The notes: generated by a model not told the origin, from the letters alone. Numbered from the stretch's first letter, positions 1 to 7,281 are shown. The stretch is 14,253 nucleotides of DNA from JBPEXY01 sp052031065 (GCA_052031065.1 JBPEXY010000032.1:1-14253), one strand, 5' to 3'. Made by a program: numbers and translations.

Positions 1-1332
1 CTGCGGCTGACCGATGAGCACATCGCCTACATCATCAACAAGGCCGAGGATAGCCTTGTTTTTGTCGACCCCGACCTGTTACCGGTGCTGGAGCGGCTCG
101 CGGATCAGTTGCCGACTGTGAAAGGTTATGTGGTTCTGGCTGACGAACTGCCCGAAACCACCCTGTCACCCGTTTACGGATATGAACAGCTGGTTGCTGA
201 GGGTGATGAAGCGTATCAGTTTCCGGAGCTGGATGAGAACTCGCTGGCGGGCATGTGTTTCACCTCTGCAACCACCGGCAACCCCAAGGGGGTGACCTAC
301 TCACACCGGCAGATTTATCTGCATACCACCGCGCTATGCATGGCTGATTCTCTCGCGGTGCGGGAGCGCGATACTTTTCTGCCAATGGTGCCGATGTTTC
401 ACGCTAACGCCTGGGGCATTCCCTTTGCGGCAGCGTGGATGGGATCGGCGATGGTATTGCCCGGAGAGCGGCCCCATGCCAGAGAACTGCTGGAGTTGAT
501 TGAGCAGCAGCAGGTGACCTTTTTTGCTGCGGCGGTGAGTGTTGGCGTCGACATGATCGATCTGCTCAAACAGGGGGATTACAACCTCGGTAGTCTGCGG
601 TCCATCATGCTTGGTGGTTCGGCAACACCGCGGGCGGTGATGGAGTACTACATGGACCACCATGGGGTACCGATCTATACCGCCTGGGGCTCCACTGAAA
701 TGGCGCCGATAGCCACCTTTACACACATTCATCGTGACATGCTCGATGCCAGTGAGGATGAGAAGATTTCGGTGCGCATTCGCCAGGGACTGGCGGCGCC
801 GGGAACAGAGCTTTATCTGCTTGATGATGATGGCCAGAGGGTGCCGTGGGATGACGAGACCATGGGCGAAATCTATGTGCGCACACCATGGTCAGCCACC
901 GAGTACTACCAGGATGAGCGTAGTCGCGAGGGGTTTGTCGATGGCTGGTGGCGCAGTGGCGATATTGCCACCATCAACGACAGGGGCGTGCTCCGGCTAC
1001 TCGACCGGGCCAAGGACCTGATCAAATCGGGTGGCGAGTGGATATCATCTCAGGATCTGGAAAACCGGTTAATGGCTCACCCGCAGGTTCGGGAAGCGGC
1101 GGTGGTGGCGATCCCCGATGAAAAGTGGGTGGAGCGACCGGCCGCAGTGATTGCGCTGAATGCAGGTGAAGGGCAGCTCGAAGCGGATGAGTTGAGAGAA
1201 TTTCTCGCTCCCCACTTTGCCCGCTGGTGGTTGCCGGACCACTATCTGTTTGTCGATGAACTACCGAAGACCGGGGTTGGCAAGATCAACAAAAGATTAC
1301 TCAGGGAACAGGCAGCGGCGCGGGTCAGCTAG
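1..1332 (+). CDS. Acyl-CoA synthetase (AMP-forming), 5'-truncated
   Basis: This enzyme would activate a carboxylic acid to its CoA thioester through an acyl-adenylate, in the cytoplasm. The reading frame is open from base 1, so the start lies outside the window; 443 residues are visible, and family members of about 540 suggest that roughly 100 are missing. The P-loop reads TSATTGNPKG (visible residues 88-97, bases 262-291), where the family norm is TSGTTG. The A5 motif is AWGSTEMAP and the hinge region SGDIATI. The C-terminal catalytic lysine sits in PKTGVGKINK (Lys428, codon 1282-1284). The overall pattern resembles medium/long-chain fatty-acid ligases of the AlkK type. The next gene on the same strand begins 122 bp downstream. 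The adenylate-forming ligase call is firm. Chain length or ring substrate cannot be read from the sequence. Confidence 0.93.
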   Translation: MRLTDEHIAYIINKAEDSLVFVDPDLLPVLERLADQLPTVKGYVVLADELPETTLSPVYGYEQLVAEGDEAYQFPELDENSLAGMCFTSATTGNPKGVTYSHRQIYLHTTALCMADSLAVRERDTFLPMVPMFHANAWGIPFAAAWMGSAMVLPGERPHARELLELIEQQQVTFFAAAVSVGVDMIDLLKQGDYNLGSLRSIMLGGSATPRAVMEYYMDHHGVPIYTAWGSTEMAPIATFTHIHRDMLDASEDEKISVRIRQGLAAPGTELYLLDDDGQRVPWDDETMGEIYVRTPWSATEYYQDERSREGFVDGWWRSGDIATINDRGVLRLLDRAKDLIKSGGEWISSQDLENRLMAHPQVREAAVVAIPDEKWVERPAAVIALNAGEGQLEADELREFLAPHFARWWLPDHYLFVDELPKTGVGKINKRLLREQAAARVS

Positions 1333-1352
1333 CGGTCAATGGCAATCGATTT

Positions 1353-1400
1353 GCCAGTGGATCAGCCAGTGGATCAGCCAGTGGGTCAGCCATTGGATCA
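1353..1400. repeat. Four tandem 12-bp repeats in intergenic spacer
   Basis: Four head-to-tail copies of a 12-mer start at 1353, 1365, 1377 and 1389. The first two are identical (GCCAGTGGATCA); the third has one change (GTGGGTCA) and the fourth one change (GCCATTGG). They begin 20 bp after the ligase stop codon. They overlap the end of a 15-bp imperfect palindrome (1341-1355, arms GGCAA and TTGCC). The array is a multiple of three, but I see no gene using it. It could be a slippage-prone spacer or a cluster of protein sites. Confidence 0.9.
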
Positions 1401-1454
1401 ACAGCACTGAAAATATCTGCTAAGGTCAGGATTACCAACGGGAGGGAAGAAGGT

Positions 1455-2288
1455 ATGCGCGGTATCAAGATCAGGCCGTTATTTCACGGCAACATGCATT
1501 GCGACAAGGATTTGCTGGTAACAGGCCACCCAGACCTGATGCTGACCCGCACCAACCCGAGCAAAAACCGGGTCTGGTGTGAGGCGCCGTCGTTCACCTA
1601 CATCATCGAACACCCCGACGGGCGTATGTTGTTTGACGCCAGCATTGACAAACACTGGGAGGAGCAGTGGCTGCCGGAATACAAGGAGCTGGCGCCCTAC
1701 GATGATTACACCGAAGAGCAGCTGTTTGAGAACGCGTTGAAAAATGCCGGTCTCGGCCCGGAAGACATAGATTATGTTTTCCTCAGCCACCTGCACGTCG
1801 ATCACGCCGGTAACGCCAAACTGTTTAACACCGCCAGTTCAACACAGATTCTCTGCCACGAGGATGAGTACAAGGCGGCCGCCAATATGGAGAAGGACGA
1901 GCACTTTTTTCTGCGTGGCGATTACGATGTGCCCGGCATGCGCTTTAGTACCCTGCCCGGTGATATCGAGATCATGAAGGATGTCAGGGCGATCAGTGTG
2001 CCTGGGCACACGGCTGGAACCATGGCGCTGATGATCCACCTTGAACACAGTGGCACCATCATCCTGACGTCCGATGCCTGTTATCTGAAAGAGAGTTACG
2101 ATGACGAGGTGGGCTCAATGATTGGCGCCGACCTTGAGGAGTGGCGCCGGTCGATGCAGAAAATAAAAATGTTTGCCCGCAACTACGACGCAACGGTGAT
2201 TCCCGGGCATGACCATCAGTTGTGCCACGAGGGACATGGACCACTGTGTGAAGAGGAACGGCTCAGGGTAGGGGGGGAATACGACTGA
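1455..2288 (+). CDS. MBL-fold lactonase-like hydrolase (AHL lactonase family)
   Basis: This is a 277-residue cytoplasmic metallo-beta-lactamase-fold enzyme with no signal peptide. It carries a full dinuclear metal site: HLHVDH at residues 112-117 (His112, His114, Asp116, His117), His185 in VPGHTAGT, Asp207 in TSDACY and His252 in IPGHDH. The stretch around Asp207 (DACYLKE) matches the DASYTKE pattern I recall from Bacillus AiiA, so Tyr210 would stand for the catalytic tyrosine of that lactonase. A lactone hydrolase is therefore more likely than a glyoxalase II or beta-lactamase. The substrate could be an N-acyl homoserine lactone or a catabolic lactone. The ATG is set by GGAGGG at 1441-1446, 8 nt upstream. 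It sits between a CoA ligase and a flavin oxidoreductase on the same strand, which favours a catabolic role. The gene is about 25 residues longer than AiiA. Confidence 0.88.
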   Translation: MRGIKIRPLFHGNMHCDKDLLVTGHPDLMLTRTNPSKNRVWCEAPSFTYIIEHPDGRMLFDASIDKHWEEQWLPEYKELAPYDDYTEEQLFENALKNAGLGPEDIDYVFLSHLHVDHAGNAKLFNTASSTQILCHEDEYKAAANMEKDEHFFLRGDYDVPGMRFSTLPGDIEIMKDVRAISVPGHTAGTMALMIHLEHSGTIILTSDACYLKESYDDEVGSMIGADLEEWRRSMQKIKMFARNYDATVIPGHDHQLCHEGHGPLCEEERLRVGGEYD

Positions 2289-2415
2289 GGGAGGGATTGA
2301 CAGCAGTTTTCGGGAGCGCGGTTGTCGCTTTGTAAAAGAGTATGACGGTCATTGAGCTGCGAGGATCTGGCTTTAGGCCAGGATGGCTCGATAGATCAGC
2401 AGACTACCATTCAGC

Positions 2416-2420
2416 AGGAG
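2416..2420 (+). promoter_or_regulatory. Ribosome binding site that fixes a GTG start
   Basis: AGGAG lies 9 nt before GTG 2430. A longer reading from TTG 2352 has no comparable site and would add 26 residues with no family resemblance before the LLM-family N-terminus (MKFVLFYLP). The GTG start is therefore preferred. Confidence 0.8.
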
Positions 2421-2429
2421 AGAGTTAAC

Positions 2430-3620
2430 GTGAAGTTTGTCCTTTTCTATCTTCCCTCAGTGGGAACTTATGACCAGACCCAGAGGGGTATGGCCGGAAT
2501 CAATCGACAGAATTACCAGAACATGCTCTGGCAGGTGAAGAAGCAGATCGAAGCCGCCGACGAAATGGGCTTCTGGGGTGCTGCCTTTACCGAACACCAT
2601 TTCCATATCGAAGGGTTTGAACAGTCCAATAACCCGATCATGCTCGGGCTCTATTTTGGTCTGAATACCAAAAATATCCGTATTGGCCAGATGGCCAACG
2701 TGCTGCCTTTCCAGAATCCGTTGCGCCTTGCTGAAGATCTGGCAATGCTTGACCACATGCTCACCGGGCGTACCTTTGTTGGGCTGGCGCGTGGTTATCA
2801 GAAACGTTGGGCTGACGTGCTTGGGCAGACCTATGGTGTTGGCGGCACCATGTCCGACAAGTCAGAGACCGACAAGAAAAATAGCGCGCTGTTTTTTGAG
2901 CATTACGAGATTCTGAAAAAAGCCTGGACCACCGATACGTTCAGTCACCGTTCTGAGCACTGGACCATTCCACCGGATGACCTGCTGTTCGACCATGATG
3001 CCGTGAGCCGGTTTGGTCAGGGTCAGAGTGAAGATGGCAAGATCACCGAAATCGGGATCGCTCCCAAACCTTATCAGAAACCCCATCCGCCGATTTTTCA
3101 GCCTTTCTCATTCAGTGAGAGCACCTTCAAATTCTGTGCCCGTGAAGGGATTGCACCGTTTGCGCTCTCCACTTGCGAAGAGACCCTGACCGACCTGTTC
3201 CGGGTTTATCAGGAAGAAGCGGCCGAGGCCGGACATAACTTTGAATTTGGCGAAAATATCGGCATCTTCCGCGATACCCTGGTACTGCGGGATGCGGACG
3301 AAGCGCACTATCACGCAGCGCGGGGGAACGGCTTTATCTGGCCCGAGTGGTTCGCGCCAATCGGCTTTAACGAGGCGTTCAGGAAAAAAGGCAGTACCGA
3401 AGTCATGCCGAAAAAGGGTGACTACAACTACCTGCGCGAAGCCGGGTTCGAGTTCGTCGGTAACCCTGATGACGTGAACCGTCAGATTGAACGGATGGTC
3501 AAGTTGCACAACCCGGAATATTTCCTCATGTGGCAGTACCCGGGACCGATTCCCCATGACATCATGATGCAGAACCTGGAACTCTGGGCAACCGAGATAA
3601 TGCCCAACTGGACTGACTAG
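2430..3620 (+). CDS. LLM-class (LuxA-like) flavin-dependent oxidoreductase
   Basis: This 396-residue protein belongs to the bacterial luciferase-like family, TIM-barrel enzymes that use FMN, usually as monooxygenases with reduced flavin from a partner reductase. It starts with the first barrel strand (MKFVLFYLP). It has TEHHF at 54-58, whose two histidines (56, 57) align with LuxA His44 and His45 as I recall them. It then has VLPFQNPLRLAEDLAMLD (91-108) followed by GR and ARGY (113-123), also close to LuxA. LuxA Cys106 corresponds to Ala120 here. A C-terminal stretch near 350-375 ends in GNPDDVNRQIE, typical of the family. No flavin reductase gene is visible nearby. Oxygenation of a ketone to a lactone would fit the adjacent lactonase-like gene, but this is inference; an F420-dependent or aldehyde-oxidising function is also possible. 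It is the last gene before a terminator. Confidence 0.92.
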   Translation: MKFVLFYLPSVGTYDQTQRGMAGINRQNYQNMLWQVKKQIEAADEMGFWGAAFTEHHFHIEGFEQSNNPIMLGLYFGLNTKNIRIGQMANVLPFQNPLRLAEDLAMLDHMLTGRTFVGLARGYQKRWADVLGQTYGVGGTMSDKSETDKKNSALFFEHYEILKKAWTTDTFSHRSEHWTIPPDDLLFDHDAVSRFGQGQSEDGKITEIGIAPKPYQKPHPPIFQPFSFSESTFKFCAREGIAPFALSTCEETLTDLFRVYQEEAAEAGHNFEFGENIGIFRDTLVLRDADEAHYHAARGNGFIWPEWFAPIGFNEAFRKKGSTEVMPKKGDYNYLREAGFEFVGNPDDVNRQIERMVKLHNPEYFLMWQYPGPIPHDIMMQNLELWATEIMPNWTD

Positions 3621-3659
3621 TGTGATCGGCATTATTAACCAGAGCTCTTTCAATAGAAG

Positions 3660-3683
3660 CCGCCCTTCAGGGCGGTTTTTTTT
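3660..3683 (+). terminator. Rho-independent terminator after the LLM gene
   Basis: A perfect 6-bp stem, CCGCCC (3660-3665) with GGGCGG (3670-3675), closes a TTCA loop and is followed by eight T residues (3676-3683). It lies 40 bp after the LLM stop codon and ends the first transcription unit. The next gene starts only 16 nt beyond the T tract. Confidence 0.9.
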
Positions 3684-3699
3684 GTAGTTTGATCCATTC

Positions 3700-5562
3700 A
3701 TGCAGCTGGATTCTGAATTGAAACAGAGCAGGGTTTTTCCCTTTGCGACCCTGGTGGTCTCGGCGTTCCTCGGCGTCGTATTACTCCTGTTTCTGGCGGC
3801 GTTAACTGTCAGTCAGCTCCCGGTGGGCTGGATCAATCAGCAGCTGGCACTGCGCACTCTGCCCATTCTGGGTGAGCCCCTGCAGATTGAGGGGGTAGAG
3901 TTCGCTTTGGGTTTTGACAGTGGTTTGGTGCTGCAGGGTGTGAGTGTGGGCGACCGTCTTAAGGCTAGCCGTGTGAGCGCCGATTTCTCGCTGCGCAATC
4001 TTGTTCGCGGCGAGTGGGTGATAGAACAGCTGATGCTGGTCGAACCACGGCTCGATCTGCCGGCCTGGCAGGAGTGGTGGCAACAGCGAGGGCAGCAAAC
4101 CGGCAACACGGATGCTGGTGTTGCATCGCTTTGGTTGCAGCGGGTCAGGGTTGAGTCGGCAGAGGTGCTGCCGTGGGCTGCGCAGGTTGGAAATTTCGAC
4201 GGCACAGTCGATTTGAGTCCTGACTTCGGTTTCCAGAGCGCAGCCATTAAAGCCTTTGAAGGGGCGCTGATGATCGCTGTGCAGCCCATCGGTGGCGGGT
4301 TGCTGTTGCGGCTGGAAGGCCACCAGTTCCGTCCCGTGAATGATCTGCTCTGGGAACAGGTTACCGTCGATCTGCAGGTTCGGTTACCCGATGATCAGAA
4401 CGGTGGTGAGGGAGTCACGGCAGAGTACCAGCTTGATGGCGTCGGACTGGAGGTTGCCGGATTTCCACTGTTATTTGATTCGGTAAAGTCCAGCGGACAG
4501 CTCTCGCCAACAGGTATGGTGATCGACCGCCTTGAGGCCAGGTCCGCAGAGAGTCAGTTGGAAGCGGCCGGGGCAGCCGCATGGGACCACGATGTTAGCG
4601 TCACTGCTGAACTTGAGGTGGATCAGTTCGATCTGCGGCGACTGGAACAGGCTTACGGTCTCACCGGGTTTTCTGGAACTGCAATGGCGACCGGTGTGCT
4701 GAGCGCCAGGTTTGGAGAGGTGAGCAGTGGTTGGCAGCTCGACGGCAGGGTGACCGGTGCCGGGGTAAGGCCACCGTTCACTGCGTTGCAGCTTGGTTCG
4801 CTAGAGGCTAATTACCGATTGGATTCTGCTGGTGTCGCGCTTACCGGGTTAGGCATCAAGGCTTATGAGGGCAGTATCGAAGGTGAAGTGACGGTCAGCT
4901 GGCCGGAGCAGGGTGTTTCTGTTGTGGGTGAGGCGATGTTCTCCTCTCTGGATAGTGCTGCGCTGTTGGCAGCCTTTGATCAGGACTTTATTGCCGGAGG
5001 GCTTGCGGGCGATGTGAGGTTTGGCTGGCAACAGGGTGCAGTCGGGGTTTTGGGCGGTATTGAAGTCACAGGCAAGCTGCTCGTTGAAGAGGGTTATCTG
5101 CCCGGAATAGACCTGGCGGCAGCGGCCGGATTACTGACGCGCAGATCCGTCACCGGTGATGGGACCGCTTTTGACCTTGCCTCCAGTGATCTGGCCATTG
5201 GAAATGGCGACATTGTGTTAAAGAACTTAAATATCGAGTCAGCAGCGTTGGCCGCACAGGGTGACCTGACTATCGGTGATCTAAAAACGGTCGCTGGTTT
5301 AATCCGCACCGGTGGTAATGACGCTTTCGGGGCGACGCGGGTGCCACTAAAAATCAGCGGCACACTGCAGCAACCGAAGGTGAGACCCACCGAGGGGTCA
5401 GTAGTGGGAGGTGCCGTTGGTACCGCCATATTGGGACCGGGAGTGGGTACAGCAGTGGGCATCAAGGTCGGTGAGGGTCTGGAAAACCTGAAGCAGCGCC
5501 TGTTTGGGAACGGAGACCAGCCCGTGCAGAAACCTGATGATGGTGAAAAACCCGGTAAGTGA
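3700..5562 (+). CDS. AsmA-like membrane-anchored periplasmic protein
   Basis: This 620-residue protein has a short cytoplasmic tail, one N-terminal membrane segment (about residues 13-36, FPFATLVVS to FLAALTV) and a long beta-rich periplasmic portion of repeating amphipathic strands. This architecture fits the AsmA/YicH/TamB-like family, linked to phospholipid transport to the outer membrane and envelope integrity. A C-terminal AsmA-like signature, VPLKISGTLQQPKVRPT, sits at about 548-564. After it comes a Gly/Ala/Val-rich segment (569-593, glycine-zipper-like) and a charged tail rich in Asp, Lys and Pro. An in-frame TAG at 3685-3687 rules out a longer start; ATG 3700 has no visible Shine-Dalgarno. 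The RidA gene begins 18 bp after its stop. A role in the neighbouring catabolism is not evident; its presence may be incidental. Confidence 0.78.
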   Translation: MQLDSELKQSRVFPFATLVVSAFLGVVLLLFLAALTVSQLPVGWINQQLALRTLPILGEPLQIEGVEFALGFDSGLVLQGVSVGDRLKASRVSADFSLRNLVRGEWVIEQLMLVEPRLDLPAWQEWWQQRGQQTGNTDAGVASLWLQRVRVESAEVLPWAAQVGNFDGTVDLSPDFGFQSAAIKAFEGALMIAVQPIGGGLLLRLEGHQFRPVNDLLWEQVTVDLQVRLPDDQNGGEGVTAEYQLDGVGLEVAGFPLLFDSVKSSGQLSPTGMVIDRLEARSAESQLEAAGAAAWDHDVSVTAELEVDQFDLRRLEQAYGLTGFSGTAMATGVLSARFGEVSSGWQLDGRVTGAGVRPPFTALQLGSLEANYRLDSAGVALTGLGIKAYEGSIEGEVTVSWPEQGVSVVGEAMFSSLDSAALLAAFDQDFIAGGLAGDVRFGWQQGAVGVLGGIEVTGKLLVEEGYLPGIDLAAAAGLLTRRSVTGDGTAFDLASSDLAIGNGDIVLKNLNIESAALAAQGDLTIGDLKTVAGLIRTGGNDAFGATRVPLKISGTLQQPKVRPTEGSVVGGAVGTAILGPGVGTAVGIKVGEGLENLKQRLFGNGDQPVQKPDDGEKPGK

Positions 5563-5580
5563 AAACAGAGGAGAGTCATT

Positions 5581-5979
5581 ATGAGTCGTAGAAATTTTCC
5601 CGCGCCGGAGCAGTTTGCCGGCAAATTTGGCTATTCTCAGGCGACCCGCGTCGGACCGATGGTGGCGGTCTCCGGCACTGCACCACGTGCCGATGTGGTC
5701 GGCGACATCGTCGCCGAAGGCGACGCTTATGGCCAGACGTTGCAGGTGTTAAAGAATATTCGCACCTCTCTGCAGGCGCTGGGTGCTGACCTCGAAGATG
5801 TGGTGCGCACTCGAATCTACATTACCGACATGGAACTATTGTGGGATGTGGGGCGAGCTCACCTGGAGTTTTTTGGCGAGATCAATCCCGCGACCTCACT
5901 GCAACATGCCGATGGATTCTTCGATCCGCGAGTATTGGTGGAAATGGAGGTGGATGCTTACGTGACGGGGCCCGAATAG
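5581..5979 (+). CDS. RidA (YjgF/UK114) family protein, catalytic Arg absent
   Basis: This is a 132-residue single-domain protein. Typical RidA features include MVAVSGTAP near 27-35, GADLEDVVRTRIYITDM (68-84) and the C-terminal VEMEVDAY strand with Glu121 aligned to E. coli RidA Glu120. The family works as a trimer with active sites between subunits. Canonical RidA deaminates reactive enamines/imines such as 2-aminoacrylate using Arg105 in a PARS motif. Here the equivalent reads PATS (103-106), so Arg is replaced by Thr105, and 2-aminoacrylate deamination is unlikely. It belongs with the non-archetypal Rid subfamilies, often found in catabolic clusters. The start has AGAGGAG at 5567-5573, 7 nt before ATG. 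It follows the AsmA-like gene by 18 bp and precedes an acyl-CoA dehydrogenase by 86 bp. Confidence 0.9.
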   Translation: MSRRNFPAPEQFAGKFGYSQATRVGPMVAVSGTAPRADVVGDIVAEGDAYGQTLQVLKNIRTSLQALGADLEDVVRTRIYITDMELLWDVGRAHLEFFGEINPATSLQHADGFFDPRVLVEMEVDAYVTGPE

Positions 5980-6054
5980 CCATATCCCGAATAACCCGAT
6001 AAAGAGCTCTGACCTACGACAGATACCGTTGCAAGGGGCAGTGGGCTGTAAAGC

Positions 6055-6059
6055 AGGAG
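6055..6059 (+). promoter_or_regulatory. Ribosome binding site for a GTG start
   Basis: AGGAG is placed 6 nt before GTG 6066. The GTG gives the N-terminus MDFDFSEDQ, which is the usual acyl-CoA dehydrogenase beginning, so the non-ATG start is well supported. Confidence 0.8.
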
Positions 6060-6065
6060 AAAAAG

Positions 6066-7220
6066 GTGGATTTTGATTTCAGTGAAGATCAGCAGGCCAT
6101 TCGTGAAGCGGTGCAACGCTACGCGCAGGGTCAACTTGCGCCCTGTTATCAGCAGCGAGAAGGTGAGGGTCGGATCGATCGCAAGCTGTTAAAAGAGATG
6201 GGGGAGCTCGGTTTTATCGGTGCCGAACTGCCCACCGAGTTTGGCGGGTTAGGACTTGACGCGGTCACCGCCGGCGTAATCGTCGAAGAGATTGCGCGGG
6301 CGGATTTTAATGTTTCCTATGTGCAGCTGCTGGCGTCGTTGAACGGTAGCCTGCTGGCCCAGGCCGCTCCAGAGCTGGCGCGGGGTATTGTTCCCGGTGT
6401 CTGTGCCGGGGAGCTGATTCTTGGTCTGGGACTGACAGAACCGGGTGGCGGGTCAGATGCGGCTAACCTGAAATTGCGTGCCGACCTACAGGGTGATCAC
6501 TACATTCTATCCGGGGAGAAGGCCTCCATCTCTTTTGCCAGCCAGTCCGATTACCTGCTGCTGTTTGCCCGTACCGGCGAGCAGGAACAGCGCGCGCGGG
6601 GTGTCAGTGCATTTCTGGTACCGATGAATCTGCCCGGTATTACCGCGACCGATTATGACGACCTGGGAACCCGTGCCGTGGGGAGGGGGTCGATTTTTTT
6701 TGACCAGGTTGAGTTGCCCGCAACCCAGCTGATTGGTGAGGAAGGTAAAGGATTCGGCAAGATCATGCAGGGGTTTGACTACAGTCGCGCCCTGATCGCG
6801 TTGCAGTGCATGGCTCCTGCCATGGCATCGATGGAGGAAACCTGGGCCTACACCACTGAGCGCGAGGCGTTCGGGTTGCCGATTGCAAAATATCAGGGGG
6901 TGACTGAACCGCTAGCGGAGTTTGAAACCCAGCTGGCTGCGGCGCGGCTGCTGGCTTATCAAACCCTGTGGCTCAGAGATCAGCGACGGCCGCACACCAA
7001 AGAGGCGGCGATGTTGAAGTGGTGGGGTCCCAAACTTGCGTATGATGCAATTCACCAGTGCCTGTTGACCCACGGTCACATGGGCTACACCAAAGAACTG
7101 CCGCATCAGCAGCGGCTGCGGGATGTGCTTGGTCTGCAGATTGGTGATGGAACTGCGCAGATCCAGAAAATGATCATCGCCCGCGAGACCGTGGGGCGGG
7201 TTGCGGTGCCCTACAGTTGA
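6066..7220 (+). CDS. Acyl-CoA dehydrogenase, Asp at the catalytic Glu position
   Basis: This 384-residue FAD enzyme oxidises an acyl-CoA at C2-C3 and passes electrons to ETF. The N-terminal helical domain starts MDFDFSEDQQAI. The middle domain has GLTEPGGGSD (122-131) and the GEK segment (150-152). The C-terminal domain has ATTERE-like EREAFG (265-270) and HGHMGYTKE (336-344). In MCAD the base is the Glu of YEGTSQIQ; here the stretch is GDGTAQIQ, giving Asp361. At the alternative base position used by isovaleryl-CoA and long-chain enzymes the residue is Ser240 (FDYSR), so there is no Glu at either site. Asp at this place recalls alicyclic acyl-CoA dehydrogenases such as those for cyclohexanecarboxyl-CoA (AliB), an inference from memory. 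It follows the RidA-family gene and converges on a kinase gene 50 bp away. Confidence 0.93.
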   Translation: MDFDFSEDQQAIREAVQRYAQGQLAPCYQQREGEGRIDRKLLKEMGELGFIGAELPTEFGGLGLDAVTAGVIVEEIARADFNVSYVQLLASLNGSLLAQAAPELARGIVPGVCAGELILGLGLTEPGGGSDAANLKLRADLQGDHYILSGEKASISFASQSDYLLLFARTGEQEQRARGVSAFLVPMNLPGITATDYDDLGTRAVGRGSIFFDQVELPATQLIGEEGKGFGKIMQGFDYSRALIALQCMAPAMASMEETWAYTTEREAFGLPIAKYQGVTEPLAEFETQLAAARLLAYQTLWLRDQRRPHTKEAAMLKWWGPKLAYDAIHQCLLTHGHMGYTKELPHQQRLRDVLGLQIGDGTAQIQKMIIARETVGRVAVPYS

Positions 7221-7234
7221 AGGTGATCCGGGTT

Positions 7235-7281
7235 GGCCCAGCGGATAATTTTGGTCCGGTCCAGAGTTGATCAGCTGGGCC
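7235..7281. repeat. 8-bp inverted repeat between convergent genes
   Basis: GGCCCAGC (7235-7242) is matched by GCTGGGCC (7274-7281) across a 31-nt loop. The right arm lies in the last codons of the minus-strand kinase gene. No T tract follows on either strand, so this is not a standard intrinsic terminator. It is the only sizeable dyad I noticed in the 50-bp convergent gap. Confidence 0.5.

Noticed and set aside
1217..1423. Plus-strand ORF covering the tandem repeats
   Set aside because: It overlaps the ligase gene in another frame, has no ribosome site and no recognisable domain.
2297..2302. Perfect TTGACA -35 box upstream of the flavin-enzyme gene
   Set aside because: No acceptable -10 hexamer lies 15-19 bp downstream, so I do not call a promoter.
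2367..2381. Small hairpin CTGGC/GCCAG before the flavin-enzyme gene
   Set aside because: Only a 5-bp stem with no T tract; such dyads occur by chance.
2352..2429. Longer start (TTG 2352) for the flavin oxidoreductase
   Set aside because: The extra 26 residues do not look like the family N-terminus, and AGGAG with GTG 2430 gives a normal start.
3108..3701. 197-codon minus-strand ORF
   Set aside because: It is antisense to the flavin-enzyme gene, reads through the terminator hairpin and has no family features.
3802..4323. Long minus-strand ORFs antisense to the AsmA-like gene
   Set aside because: Two overlapping antisense frames with low-complexity composition, explained by codon bias of the real gene.
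5094..5624. 176-codon minus-strand ORF
   Set aside because: Antisense to the AsmA-like C-terminus and RidA start, Pro/Ser-rich and without a ribosome site.
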